Part shown: positions 63,142 through 64,000 of the stretch, in pieces
How positions within the stretch are numbered: the first letter of the stretch is position 1
Layout of the letters: every line of letters begins with the position of its first letter
NCBI GenBank assembly: GCA_963675995.2
Contig: CAXXIY010000002.1
Span: 372,001 to 436,000 of the forward strand
Source: JAAFHB01 sp963675995
GTDB taxonomy: Bacteria; Bacteroidota; Bacteroidia; Bacteroidales; Prolixibacteraceae
Reading direction: 5' to 3'
Length of the DNA: 64,000 nt
Notes under the pieces: generated by a model
Databases searched by the model: none
What the model was told of the DNA's origin: nothing
The model's input: the letters and a program-made list of their open reading frames with translations, nothing else
Program-made: the position numbers and the translations under genes

Positions 63142-64000
63142 ATGAAAATAAGTAGTATCACTTTTGCAATATTGATAGCCGCTTTTTCCTGCTTCGCGCA
63201 ACAATCCACTGAGGTGGAAGCTTATATACTAACCCCAAAACCTACAGAAACACCAAGGTTTAACGGTGCCCGTGTGGTTGGGGTAGGGCTCGGTTCACCA
63301 TTTTTGTTCCGTATTCCGGCGACAGGAATACGGCCAATGATCTTTTCTGCTAAAAATTTGCCCGAAGGATTAATATTGGACAGACAAACCGGAATAATCA
63401 GCGGGACTATTAAAAAGACCGGAGAATATTTGGTAAAACTAAAAGCTGAAAATTCGCGTGGGAAGGTGACCCGATTCCTGAAAATTGTTGTTGGTGGCCG
63501 TCTTGCCCTAACGCCCCCTATGGGATGGAACAGCTGGAACAGTCTGGGGTACCTGGTAAGTGAAGAAAAAGTGAGGACAACTGCTGATATTCTTGTTAAA
63601 AGCGGTTTAGCCGATCATGGTTACAAGTACATTAACACGGACATAGGTTGGGAGCCGATGCAACGCGATGCGACGGGGCCAATTAAACCCAACCAAAGAT
63701 TCAAGGACATGAAAGCGCTTACCGATTATATACACCACTATGGTCTTCAGGCCGGTATTTACATATCGGCTGGTCCCAAAGCCTGTTCTGTCAATGGAAC
63801 GGACCTTGGAGTTGGTAGTTACGGGCACGTGGAGAGTGATGCTCAAACCTTTGCCGATTGGGGTTTTGATTACTTGAAATACGATTGGTGTTCCTATCCT
63901 GCCAAAAATAATAGTCGTTCGGAACTTCAAAAACCATTCAGGGCAATGAAAGCCGCATTAAATAAAACCAACCATGATTTTGTTTACAGTTTAGGAGGTT
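63142..64000 (+). CDS. GH27 alpha-galactosidase (partial, runs off the right edge)
   Basis: The first 286 codons are in the window. Signal peptide (ILIAAFSCFA), an Ig-like putative-binding domain (25-120: PFLFRIPATGIRPMIFSA, GEYLVKLKAENSRG), then the GH27 barrel: TPPMGWNSWNSLG, YKYINTDIGW, GLQAGIYISAGPKACS, and nucleophile Asp in YLKYDWCSYP. Starts 42 bases after the GH127 gene. Confidence 0.93.
   Translation, partial: MKISSITFAILIAAFSCFAQQSTEVEAYILTPKPTETPRFNGARVVGVGLGSPFLFRIPATGIRPMIFSAKNLPEGLILDRQTGIISGTIKKTGEYLVKLKAENSRGKVTRFLKIVVGGRLALTPPMGWNSWNSLGYLVSEEKVRTTADILVKSGLADHGYKYINTDIGWEPMQRDATGPIKPNQRFKDMKALTDYIHHYGLQAGIYISAGPKACSVNGTDLGVGSYGHVESDAQTFADWGFDYLKYDWCSYPAKNNSRSELQKPFRAMKAALNKTNHDFVYSLGG

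Overview
The window reads as chromosome of an anaerobic Bacteroidota, most likely Bacteroidales/Marinilabiliales. The signs are an ECF sigma/FecR/SusC-SusD block, SusC with an STN domain, many short lipoboxes followed by Cys, RRxF-type signals, AT-rich DNA and few Shine-Dalgarno sites. It divides into three blocks.

(1) 1-30542: a secreted-peptide and export locus. A two-repeat membrane protein is followed by a lipoprotein with a fulvocin C-like eight-Cys tail and by an O-antigen-ligase-like/TPR membrane protein whose 3' end is cut by an IS4-type element (9-bp target duplication). Then comes an array of repeated units: [structured leader element] - [small Cys-rich secreted peptide, NVEALA-like in units 1 and 2] - [hairpin] - [6-bladed beta-propeller lipoprotein] - [CxxC thioredoxin-like protein] - [HlyD-type adaptor]. 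Units 1 and 2 carry broken adaptor copies. Unit 3 leads into an apparently functional export set: DUF1573 lipoprotein, HlyD adaptor, RND pump, second DUF1573 lipoprotein and signal peptidase I. Unit 4 (leader, peptide, propeller) lost or never had its thioredoxin gene and is followed by a decayed second IS copy, a second RND pump and a transglutaminase-like/discoidin-like lipoprotein. Blocks of 846 bp that are almost identical flank unit 2, while the peptide and propeller genes between them are strongly diverged. This looks like a cassette system for peptide diversification. Its function (antimicrobial peptide plus immunity, signalling, or surface peptide) is not shown by the sequence.

(2) 31346-44325: a Wood-Ljungdahl carbonyl-branch island, mostly on the minus strand: a MesB/core-MetE-like methionine synthase, two CooC ATPases, CODH (CooS/AcsA), a fused acetyl-CoA synthase plus corrinoid protein small subunit (AcsB-AcsD), corrinoid protein large subunit (AcsC), a corrinoid reductive activator, and a small Cys-rich protein. 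A convergent HypB-like Ni GTPase lacks the usual G-domain metal ligands. A 32-bp imperfect direct repeat sits at each edge of this block.

(3) 44393-64000: a polysaccharide utilisation locus: ECF sigma, FecR anti-sigma, SusC, SusD, GH92, a Gfo/Idh oxidoreductase, a PIG-L deacetylase, a GH43-like propeller, GH3, a second propeller hydrolase, GH127 and a GH27 that runs off the right edge. All genes are on the plus strand. The enzyme mix suggests a glycan or glycoconjugate carrying mannose, galactose, arabinofuranose, beta-glucose/xylose and N-acetyl groups.
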